Shown: positions 1 through 9,763 of the stretch, in pieces
Position numbering within the stretch: position 1 is the stretch's first letter
Layout of the letters: every line of letters starts with the position of its first letter
Assembly: GCF_037975245.1 (NCBI RefSeq)
Contig: NC_092564.1
Span: 29,000,984 to 29,064,983, forward strand
Origin: Apostichopus japonicus
Lineage: Eukaryota; Echinodermata; Holothuroidea; Aspidochirotida; Stichopodidae
Direction: 5' to 3'
Length of the DNA: 64,000 bases
The notes under the pieces: model-generated
The model's input: the letters and a program-made list of their open reading frames with translations, nothing else
Databases searched by the model: none
Told to the model about the DNA's origin: nothing
Translations under genes and position numbers: made by a program

Positions 1-462
1 GTACAAAAATTGGGTCAGTTGAGGCAAGTTTAGACCACTTTAGGCCTCCCTGGAGCAGCATACAATTTTTTTTTACTGCTGAGTAAAGAGTAAAGAGGTT
101 TGTGTACAAGTGACAAAAACTTCAGGCTCTCATAGCAAACAAAACATTTGCATGGTCATGATATAGAAAATTGAAGGTGCTATGAATGGCCAACTTGTCA
201 GCTATCCACTGATAGGTAGCATTTAGCCAGTGAAAACTTCTATCTAGACTTAGGGGCCACATTACTTTTATGATTTAGTGTGTAAGTCGATTGGTTATTT
301 AATGGGGGTATGCTGCAATTAAGTAAGAATATGAAAGTTGCTATTTTAGACTCTATTGCATTCAGAATAAGGATAGTAGGCCTATAAACACTAACATATT
401 TAACTGGAAAGTTCACACCTTCCTTACAATGTCAGACTAAGATTGGATGGCATGGGCTGATG

Positions 463-735
463 CGTGACCAGACAAATACCCCCCAGACGATTACCCCCCA
501 GTCAATAACCCCCGGACGATTACCCACCTGACAATTACCCCCAGGAAATACCACCCGGACAATTCCATCCAGGACAACGACCATCCGGACAGACACCCCC
601 GGACAATTACCCCCAAGGACAGAAAACCCCCGGACAACTACCCATCCGGACAACTATCTCCTAGGATGAACACCCCGTAGACAATTACCCCCGGATAAAT
701 CCCCCTGAACGAATATCCCCCTGGACATATGCCCT
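463..735 (+). repeat. Foldback copy 1, left minisatellite arm
   Basis: About 18 imperfect units of 14-16 bp with the core GGACAAxTACCCCC. The C-rich strand reads towards the element interior. Units differ at one or two bases, so the arm is diverged rather than freshly amplified. Confidence 0.9.
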
Positions 736-1374
736 TAACTATAGGGGACAGATGCAGCGACGGATACGCAGGTCTTTTTTCAAGTTTAGTTTCCCGCGGC
801 CCTCAGCATATACCCTGGTCCTTCGGGCAACTGCGAGATGATATTGACAATTGGGTCAGGGTGCCGGTTAAACTGGCACCACTAGGGTTGTCGTGTCCCC
901 TGGCACTTTAAACTTCCTCCTGACTTTTTAAAAAGATTCAAGCTTTTCATATATAAGCACGAGGGAGGGGGGGGGGGTTGGGCGTTGGTCTCTGATGGTA
1001 GTTACTATTAATTAACTTTAAGTTATAGTGACACTATTCTGTATTATTAATCTCCGAACAATTCAGGCTTAGTGTGACTTACCATTTTTAAGGTTTCTTC
1101 TGAGTAATTTTACTTGATGATTTGTTATGTTATGTTAGTTTTTGTATAGCGCTTTATATGGCACTATTGAATTTGGTTATATCAGAATAATCCTCTGATA
1201 TACCAGATTAAGAGCATTTTCTTTCATGGCCCTAATGGGGTTTCGTACTACGGGGTTCACCAGCTAAAGGTCCGCTTGGAATGGGCTGGGGGGATGGGTG
1301 TATTCTGGTTTAGTTCAGGTAGTAACCTGGGTGAGGTATCTGTGCCGGCATATTTGCGCCGGTGGGTTTTCCCG

Positions 1375-1595
1375 GAGGTTATTGCCGGGGGTAGAGGTAA
1401 TTTCCCCGGGGGTATTTGTCCCAGGGGTACTTGTCCGGGGGTAATTGTCTGGGGGTACTTATCCTCAGGGGTATTTGACCTTTGGGGGGGTAGTTGTCCT
1501 CGGAGGTATTCGTCCTCAGGTTTTTGTCCGGAGGATGACTGTCAGGGGGTACTTGTCCCGGGGGTAATTTTCCGGGGGGTAGTTGTCCGGCAATT
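1375..1595 (-). repeat. Foldback copy 1, right minisatellite arm
   Basis: Same ~15-bp unit as the left arm but inverted (GGGGGTAxTTGTCC), ending CCGGCAATT at the target duplication. G-runs of 4-7 recur every 14-16 bases. Confidence 0.9.
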
Positions 1596-2219
1596 GGGCT
1601 GATGACATCAATAAAAATTTGGCAAATATACATCAGCCCCAGCAAGTGGCACAAAGGGATAACCATTTAAGTATAACTTGTTACTGTGATGGTAACCAAT
1701 GACAAATTTATCCATGATGACATTCTCAAAAAATACATCTCTGCATTGGCTTGCAGGAGCAAACAGAGTCTTACTTTTTGCATTACACAGAAGGTTATGA
1801 TATTGATGATCATATTCTGCAACAATAAGAGAGTCTTTTTAGAGACCACACAGTTGCAGTGTCTCCTTTACACACCCCTATTCTGACATATCATTTTCAT
1901 TAATTTCTTTCATTACATGTAGGTCAAACTGGTTAGCCGACTTTTGTAGTGTACTGACAGCAGGACTTGGAAGAGAGATGCTGCTGAGCAATCTATGAGC
2001 TGAACTTGAACTGATCGACATCTGATGCAAGCCTGACCGCAATGCAATGTTTAGTTCTGAAGGATTCCTGCCAGGTTTGCTACCTGTATTTGGGTTTAAA
2101 ACTTAATAGATGCGCAAAAGCTCACTCTTGTAGCTACAGAGATGCATTCAAACACAACCTTTGAATCAAGTCCCACAAAGTCTCCCACCCTTACTCAAAA
2201 TCCAGATATAGCCCAATTA

Positions 2220-2860
2220 CAGAGATGCCAACCAGTACGATTTTATCGTATTTAGTATGATAAAAAAAGTGAAATACGATAATACCATTTGCCTCTTGAA
2301 AATACGACTTTTCATCTTTCAAAAAACAAAAACAAATGTGTTTTTTTGGGGGGAATTTTTTTTTTGAATAGTTGATCAATAACCTTGCTACATGCTGCAA
2401 TTCATATTTAATTTTTTGAAATATCTGACACTTTTGTTCTTTTAATTGGTTTATAATGTCAGTTAACAGGAATGTGGCTCATATATCCATGAGTATAATG
2501 CAAGTCTATGCAGTAATTTTTTTCTCACTTCTACTTCTGGCTTGAACCAAAGTCTCATTGGCCCAAAATATGCAAGCAATCAAGATGTATCATTATTCTC
2601 ATTATGCATATAAACACCCTTTTTGCATCATAAGAATTATTATAGATGCTTTACAATTTTCTCATTAGATGTTATTGAAAAAGCAAACATTTTACTTGCC
2701 CGTTCTTACCAGTAAAACATTTTTCTGACATTTTACCTGCCCAGGGCCAACGGGCCAGTGGTAGTGTTGAGTTTTTGTGAAAATCTGATTTTTCTCTAAA
2801 AAATCTGATATTTTAGGATATTCAGTCTGTTTTTTTTGTGTCAAGAGGTTGGCATCTCTG
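2220..2860. mobile_element. MITE with 14-bp terminal inverted repeats
   Basis: The 641-bp element starts CAGAGATGCCAACC and ends with the exact reverse complement GGTTGGCATCTCTG. The bases CAATTA flank it on both sides (2,214-2,219 and 2,861-2,866). The CAG start and short inverted ends suggest a hAT-like non-autonomous element, although a 6-bp rather than 8-bp duplication is visible. The interior is AT-rich with no credible reading frame. Confidence 0.75.
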
Positions 2861-2866
2861 CAATTA

Positions 2867-3095
2867 TGGCAATTTGTATCTGGCCCATATCTGTGCCATA
2901 TATGGAATATATATCTGGCCATAACAAGAATTGGGCAGAGTTCTTGATATATAAGATAAAGGCCATATCTGGCTCAGATAAAACTTTATATGGGTCACTT
3001 TTTGTCTGGACCAGATATGGTCCATATATGGCAAATACAAATCTGCCCCTATATGATAAATCCATATCTGGCCCATATATAGCAGATTCTGCAAA
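2867..3095. repeat. Degenerate ATATGG/CCATAT repeat block
   Basis: Short motifs such as CATATCTGGCC and CCATATATGG recur in both orientations about every 40-60 bp, giving many small palindromes. No reading frame here is credible. It may be a decayed MITE or local expansion. Confidence 0.45.
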
Positions 3096-4470
3096 CGCTG
3101 CTAATGCCTGCAGATGTGAATTTCTCTTTGGGATATTGAAAACGCATAACACATAGTAACATAAATAATAACATAAACCCACCACCAAGTCCTAAATAAT
3201 CATAAGGCTCCCAATTCTATAATGCCCCCACTAACTGCTCCAATACAACACTTACTATGTACATACTATCTCTACCCTTAGGGCAGCTTAATCAATGGCC
3301 AGGATTATTCTAGAACATAATCTATGTATCTAAAATATCATGCCATACCCCAAGACACAATTCTCCTCTCTAAAGTGATCCCTGATTGCATAATCTTGTA
3401 ACACATATTACTAAGTATTATTGACATATCCCCAAGGCTAAAGCCAAAGTTGCCTACGTCGGGATACGAACCCCTACAACAACAGTGACACTTCAATAAA
3501 CAAAATGTCACTGTTCACCTGTCCCCACATGTTCTTAACAAGGATAAATAATGTGACTTACTTCACTGGGCTTTGACTTGCTCTCCAGGTACAGACTGGC
3601 GCCACGATACATCCACACAGAACCGGTTACTGGTCAAATTAACTCAGGTGGTGACGATAAATAACATGTTTTTTTGCGTATAACATGTTGGCCTTGCAGG
3701 CTAAGCTTCAAGCATTTCAACAAGCCTGAATACAACTTAGTGCCCTCACAGGGTCTTACCACAACAGCAATAATAACCACACACCACGCCCACAGAGGAC
3801 ACAGCCAGTCTTGTACAACTGTACCTTTCAAACCCTGGGAGTCAAGTGAGGAATATTCTCCAACTCTGAAATGAATGCATACCATGTACTGCTCAACACA
3901 ATACATAACACAAAACAAGACAAACAAGACAAATATTAGTTTCCCTTAAATTATATGTGCATTGTGTCACATTTGTTTTGAAAAATAAGGCTTTGTTCTG
4001 TGCAGTGATAATCTTTTCCTATAATCCCAGAGATATAAATATAAATATATTTAGAGGAAAATCTTGAAAAGGGTGTAAAAATATTAACGTCGGGTCGGGG
4101 GAGATCTTTGTGGAAACCCTACACATAATGAGACTAGGAGAGAATTGCTCGGGGAGGATGGGAGAGGGGGGGTGTGGGGGTCTTAGTGGAATATTTAGGA
4201 ACATTGCAGTTATTGTGTATTGTTCTCCATCTCAATTAAAGACCTGTTATTTATGTGTAAATTAACAACTAGTTACTTAGTATTTTGCTGTTTTGGATGC
4301 AGCCAGGGGTGGGACCTAGATTCCCCATGTCTTAGATTTTGTCTGTAACCCCACCAAAACACATATCCAGTACCACTAAACCCACTCCGAACTCTGTTGC
4401 TCCATTTACCCGAGCGAATCTTGCTATGAAATTGACTGACTTGCTACACAAGTGCAAAGATATTGGGCAT
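3096..4470. other. Non-coding spacer, nothing recognised
   Basis: Short frames only, no matched splice sites and no terminal repeats were seen. It is AT-rich with scattered low-complexity tracts. Confidence 0.4.
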
Positions 4471-4477
4471 TTTTTTT

Positions 4478-5030
4478 AGCTCATACCAGCATGCTGGTGT
4501 GAGCTATTGTTACATTGCGGTGTCTATCACTCTATCCGTCAACAATTGGTAAAACCGCTCCCACTCGCACAGTGTTTGATGGAATTTCATGAAACTTGGA
4601 CACAAGGACCATTGGGTATAGGGCCATCAGAGATGGTCCGAATTTGGGGTCAAAGGTCACCTGTGGGCCGTAATGGGCCATTTTGTGGAAATACGCAAAA
4701 TGCTTCTTCTCCTACAGATTCCATGGTACAATGTTGAGGGTTTGCAACGATAGTACTATGGAAGTTTTACCTTCAGGGTGTTCATGAATTTGAGATCAAA
4801 GATCAACTATGGGTCTTTTGTGGCCCGGGCCACGGCCTTATATTTTCAAATTGCTCCTGTTTGTACAGTGTATGGCCAGTTATAATGAAACTTGGTCACA
4901 ATGTTCCTCGGGATGAGAGTTACGAGGGGTGTTCGGAAAATTGAGGTCAAATGTCATTTAGGGGGGCATCGGGGGTCATTCTTTGTAATATTTTCAAATA
5001 TCTCAATCTCCTCAAGATTTTGATGGATCA
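4478..5030. repeat. Old dispersed repeat with a hairpin head
   Basis: It begins with a near-perfect palindrome (AGCTCATACCAGCA followed by its complement, 4,478-4,505). Then come loosely repeated blocks containing 'atgaaacttgg' and 'tcaaaggtcac' (about 4,572-4,690 and 4,875-4,985). Similar 'aaaggtca' blocks appear at 7,500-7,780 and near 51,000-51,400. It looks like an ancient repeat family; its class is unknown. Confidence 0.4.
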
Positions 5031-6359
5031 TATTCAATGTTTCCTAGTCTCTGCAGTGTTTGTTTACATTTGTGGTTAAGCTCTGCAGAGGCTGTTAGTG
5101 GAATTAAAGCAGGATTGGGAGTTGTTATTAACTGTTGAACTGTTAGCATGAGAGCCCTATAGCCAATCAGCACTTGCTGATTCTTAGAAGTCTTTGAGCC
5201 TGAGGTATGTAGGCAGCCAGCCAAAATTTTGGCAAGGAGTGCTTCAGGTCTGCTCAGGTAGAGGGGAGAAAGTTTAATAGAGTAGGTCAGTGGTATTGTT
5301 TGAGAGAGTGGGTAAAATAGGATTTAAAGGGGGAAAATAGGAATTATAGCCAGTGGTGTGGCCAGGATTCTGCTAACCTAGGGGGGGGGGTTATCCCTCA
5401 TGGTCCCAAAATTGGTGGAATCTGAATAATGGCCTGAAATTTGGTGGGCCATAAAGTTTTGTGGGCCCTACATTTTTAAGCTTGAAAAGGTATGAGCTTC
5501 TGCACCATTGGTGCTCTACAGTAGTTACCATTAACAAAAACTCTAGTATTATCATTAGTATAATGATAAACAAAATGGAGAAACTTTCAGCACATGTATT
5601 CAAAATAGTAAACACTTACTTATTGCCTCCACTCCACCCTCCAGTTTAATATTCTGGCTTTGCTTTCTTATTATGTGCAGGTTTGAGATGTAGTACATTT
5701 CTCCATCCGTGTTATTGTCAGATAATGAAATGAGAATAAGAATTAATAAAATTGTAAAAGAAATGTTTCCTTCCTCGACAGCATGACTTCATATCCGTCA
5801 CTTCTTCAGTATCTACCTAAATGACAAGTGTAGGCTGAATTTTAGACACAAAATAATGTCGTAGTCCAGCAGAACAAGGTTAATTTGAGATTTTACACTC
5901 ACACACTGCTGATCCAGTTTCAAGCTACTCACCTTTAAATTATGCTAAACCTCCGGTATGTTTTTTTTTTACAATTTTTTTTTACATTTTATAATAATAT
6001 TCTGTAACTACTGTAGTTGATACAACAATACTAGACATTTCACTAGTAGATGGGTTATAAAAAAAAGAAAAAAAATATTTGACATTTCTGACATTACATA
6101 AGTTAGGGAAATCATTAAATGTTCTTAGATCTCTGTCTGTGGCTCTGACCCCCTCCCACCAAGAAAGTGTTAATCCCCCACCCCCTCCCATCACCCAAAG
6201 CAATCCGTTTTAGCCCTTAAATTTATTGGCTATCGTTGACTCATTCGGGTCTTCAAATGTAACATGCATGATCTACACTTTATGCAGAGTACAGTACTTC
6301 GTCTAAATGGCTTGTGTATTCCGATCTAGTAATTTTCTTTCATACTCTTTTATGGACAG

Positions 6360-6907
6360 AACCACCTATGGTGTACACCATGGAACAGCTCCCCAAGAGA
6401 CCTCCAGAAGACTTAAATTTGGAAGAGACTTGGGAAGATGACAAAACATCAGACAGACAATAAATTGGAAATCCCAAGCCCCTGTAGCCGATTCAGATCC
6501 CTACTCTAGTCTCATTATGGACATGAAAGCCTCCATCTCACCTCCGAGTGAATTACGGTCTAACTCTTACCAGATCAGGAAAGGCTTACAAGACGATAAC
6601 CTCCTGAAGGCAGAAGAAGACAGAAAAGTTTGTTCCAATTCTGGAAGCGACGTTCCGAACACTTCATCAATCCAAAGAGACAAGCCGATGGAAGTTTCCT
6701 CCAAAGGGATTAGAAATAGAACTAAAGTTGAAGAAGAATCGGAAAGTGATTTGATCCAGCTAGTCCTGCCGGTCTCGAACTTTCAGGATCACAAACTTTT
6801 TGAGCCACCGATGTTGCAGCTTCTTAAAAGATATATTTATTATTATTATTTGTTTCATCACATAGTATTACAAGGTGAACAAGACAATATAAGTACAAGT
6901 AAGTAAA
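6360..6907 (+). pseudogene. Orphan exon-like coding segment with a frameshift, unknown protein
   Basis: A pyrimidine-rich tract ending in ACAG (6,356-6,359) is followed by an open frame starting PPMVYTMEQLPKRPPEDL and running through an acidic stretch to TAA at 6,460-6,462. A second frame, open from about 6,440, continues with a Ser/Glu/Lys-rich segment ending near FEPPMLQLLKR at about 6,830. It then runs into a TAT repeat and stops at 6,907. The two frames read as one protein broken by a 1-base indel. Composition looks like a disordered cytoplasmic or nuclear protein, not a transposon product. I do not recognise the family. No matching second exon or donor was found, so it may be a relic or an exon with an error. 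Confidence 0.35.
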
Positions 6908-6970
6908 AAATGTGAAAGGAAGTCAACTAAGAAACCCTTTTGTGCTTAATCGTATAGAGTACTCCCTATC

Positions 6971-6977
<7 letters not shown>

Positions 6978-7025
<48 letters not shown>
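6978..7025. repeat. (TA)n microsatellite
   Basis: An uninterrupted TA run of about 24 units. Confidence 0.95.
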
Positions 7026-7029
<4 letters not shown>

Positions 7030-7031
<2 letters not shown>

Positions 7032-8810
7032 TATATGTAAGCTTTTCTACTTCTTTATTTTGTATCACCATGTGTGTAAATATTGAAGCACTAAGGATAT
7101 GCATTTCTTTTTCCTTGAAATAGCAAGAGATAAAATGTAGAATACTGTTATGAAAGCTGTACCTAAAACACTTAAAAAACTGCTTTCCTAAATTTTAAGG
7201 AACATTTTGGCAGAATTGTTTCTTGAGAAATCTATCTATATTTCATGCATAGTCTTGAATACTTCTGCAATACCATAAGACCATCTCTGCCCTGCACCTA
7301 AAATACCAGTGTTTTTTCTCTCTTGCATGTTTTCAAAAGTGCTCTTCTCACAGGTATTGTGTTGAAAATTTTCTAAGATTTACAGATGGAAGTCATGAAA
7401 GGTTTTTCGTTAAGGATGGTCTTGTGATGATGCAAGCATTTTTTGCATGAATTTCATGAAAATTAGGATGTAAATTTACAGCATTGAATTCTTTAGCTGC
7501 TCCAGTTATTGAGTGGAGTCAAAGGTCAATTGAGGTCATCACCGGCCAAAATACAAAAACCTCCTATTCGAGTTTATTGAATATCTGTAGCATCGGTAAA
7601 ATGTCATAGTTAGGTGGTAGGTCCCCCTTACTGAGCATTACACTTTGAGCAGTTCTGTTAAGACGTCAAATGTAAATTGGAGTCATCAGCTGCCAATAGC
7701 TGGGATTATCCTCATGCTCAGAAATGTACCAGAACTGAATGTTCTATGAAGAGGTCAAAGGTCACTTAGGGTCAAATTCTGACCACCTTGATAACTCCAA
7801 AAGTTAAGGTCTGATGAATTGCACACCTGGTATGATGGTGCCCCCACTGACATTGCAATCATTTCCTTTTGGTGAACATAATTTGGTCAACTTCAGTTTT
7901 AGTTATATTACAGATAGGTCTGAAGTAACCTTGAACAATGCATAAACAGTCAATCAGGTAAATGATATCTGCTTCAGAAGTGATAATCATGTGTTGAATG
8001 ATCTTACAACACACCTCAAGTGATCCCTGGCAGTTGTCACTAGTTGAGTCTCAAGGGGGTAAACAGGCTGTCTGAAAAGTTGCCTTCTTCTGTGTAGTCT
8101 ATATATACTAGATGGCTTTGGTTTTGAAAATATTTCAGTGTATTGAAGGAGTAGGTTGGTAGCAGAGCTGATTTGCTAACTCAAAAAAAGGTAAAAGGTA
8201 ATGTCTATTTGCTCATACATATTCAACATCTATGGGTCTATATTTCACATAAAAGGAAGACTGTTCTTTCTAGATTTTAATCCATTCTTGGCCATAAAAC
8301 TTATGTACTGTAAACACGTTATCAGTGACTGAATAGGTTGATGTCCAAAGAGTGAGTTAGTACACTTGTTGTGGTCTAGGGAGTTTGAATTGTCTGATCA
8401 TTTCTGGTTCTCACTTAATTCTCACTTGACTCTATATACATCAGTCAAAGGTCAAGTGGGATTTTGTGCAAATTATACGGCAAGAAAATCACAATTCTTT
8501 GCCCCCTGTCTAGAGAATGCTTAAACTCCTCTCTTTGGGGGGTTTGATATAGATGTCACTAAGTGGACATAGTTTGTTTATTTGCAAGTTTTGGTTGTTT
8601 TTTACTTGTAAGCTGCAAACTGAGAAAATGTGAAAAATGTGTGGTGAGTTTTTTTAACTTGTGCTTTCACTGGAAGAATAAAAAAGAAGAGCATGAGTTG
8701 AAATTGAACCAGGGACCTTGTGATGCCTACTTTTTTTGTCTATCAGCTACCTTGGGATGCATTTCCAATATTTAAAGACCTGGTTGTTGGTAAAATATAT
8801 TCACCTCCAC
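7030..8810. other. Non-coding spacer with scattered old repeats
   Basis: It contains weak copies of the 'aaaggtca' repeat (about 7,500-7,780). No reading frame of note, splice-site pair or terminal repeat was seen. Confidence 0.4.
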
Positions 8811-8815
8811 TGAAC

Positions 8816-8935
8816 CTTGTCAGGGAGGGGGGTGGTGGGCTGCTCGCCTCACCCGCTTGGAAACCTTGTCGGGGAGGGGGGTGGCGGCCAACTCGGGTGC
8901 TGCTTGGGAGCCTTGTCAGGGGGGGTGGAGGGGTG
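8816..8935 (+). repeat. G-rich short tandem repeat
   Basis: Three imperfect units of about 48 bp, each starting CCTTGTC(A/G)GGG and carrying a run of G. Confidence 0.6.
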
Positions 8936-8964
8936 CCGACGAGCTCCTTTTACAGAATTCACCG

Positions 8965-9535
8965 GCCCAACCGGGGCTTGAACCCATGCTGCTCAGTATC
9001 ATTGCAGATGGAACAACCGATCACACCATTTTGGTTCCCAATAAAGTAACCTTCGTTTCTTACCTTTATACTTCCACCTACTCCAAAGAACAGAAAACTA
9101 AAAGACTCTGGTTGGGTTTTGAACTCATGACAGTGTGATGTCTGTCTCTCTTAGTCCAGAGCACTAACCACTGCGCCACAGCAACTGTTAAGAAATAATG
9201 CTCGTTTCTAATATTTAAGGTTCATAATGGAAGGAAAGAGGTATAAGAATAGTAAAAGGAAAACTGCCTTCACTGGGGTTTGAACCCTAGACAAGGAGTT
9301 GGTCTTGCTCTCCAGGTACAGGCACTACCAACTGCGCCACTGTTACTGTTGAAAATTATTGCTCGTTTCTAATATTTAAGGTTCATAATGGAAGGAAAGA
9401 TATAAGAATAGTAAAAGGAAAATTGTCTTCACTGGGGTTTGAACTCATGATAGAGTGTTTGTCAGTCCAGAGCACTAACCACTGCGCCATAGCGATTGTT
9501 GATAAAACGTGCTCGTATCTAATATTTTTACTTCA
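8965..9535 (-). repeat. Tandem array of tRNA-derived units (SINE-like)
   Basis: On the minus strand, units at about 9,435-9,505, 9,270-9,345, 9,110-9,190 and a more decayed one near 8,965-9,010 contain a tRNA box A-like stretch (GGCGCAGTGGTTAGTGC) followed some 35 bases later by a box B-like stretch (GAGTTCAAAC). They are separated by a shared linker ('gctcgtttctaatattt' on the plus strand), giving a repeat of about 155 bp. Pairing of the would-be acceptor stem is imperfect and anticodon arms differ, so these are not functional tRNA genes but tRNA-derived repeats with RNA polymerase III-type boxes. Confidence 0.65.
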
Positions 9536-9561
9536 GGAAGGAAAAGATAAAAAATTTTTTT

Positions 9562-9763
9562 AAATGCGTCGAGCGCCCTCTTGCGGCCTCGTTTTTGGTC
9601 AGTTTTCAACTTCAGAGGAACAATAGGAGAGCGAAAAACTTTTAGGTCGAACAAAAGATTTCAAAACCTTTGTTCGTCCTAAAAGTTTTTCGCTCTCCTA
9701 TTGTTCCTCTGAAGTTAAAAACTGACCAAAAACGAGGCCGCAAGAGGGCGCTCGACGCATTTT
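9562..9763. repeat. 200-bp near-perfect palindrome
   Basis: The left arm from 9,562 (AAATGCGTCGAGCGCCCTC...) is repeated in reverse complement up to 9,763, with only about 10 unpaired bases near 9,655-9,668. It forms the left border of the tandem array that follows. Confidence 0.9.

Larger units (their letters stand above)
463..1595 (+). mobile_element. Foldback-type transposon, copy 1 (minisatellite arms, 9-bp target duplication)
   Basis: The element is bounded by the 9-bp direct repeat GGGCTGATG at 454-462 and 1,596-1,604. Its left arm (463-735) is an array of ~15-bp units of the type GGACAATTACCCCC. Its right arm (about 1,375-1,595) is the same array in reverse complement. The termini are CGTGACCAGACAAATACC on the left and, reverse complemented, AATTGCCGGACAACTACC on the right. 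The ~640-bp interior has two parts found again, inverted, in copy 2: B (736-1,145) and A (about 1,205-1,375). Between them lies the tail of a tRNA-type SINE that is complete in copy 2, so copy 1 looks like an internal-deletion derivative. There is no coding capacity. The insertion interrupts an older element whose uninterrupted relatives are at 41,102-41,110 and 62,188-62,196. Confidence 0.85.
300..2013 (-). mobile_element. Remnant of a Mutator-like/His-Me element (copy a), split by a foldback insertion
   Basis: Positions 300-462 continue, after the foldback element at 463-1,595, into 1,596-1,660. Together they match in reverse orientation the stretches around 41,100 and 62,190, where the same sequence encodes the N-terminus of a His-Me finger reading frame. 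Positions about 1,912-2,013 match 38,709-38,809 in the opposite direction; there that segment lies just upstream of the transposase. Read in reverse, copy a therefore has the same order as the 38.7-41.3 kb copy with nearly all of the transposase deleted. The sequence identity is directly visible; that these parts belong to one element is inferred from order and orientation. The outer ends could not be placed. Confidence 0.6.
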
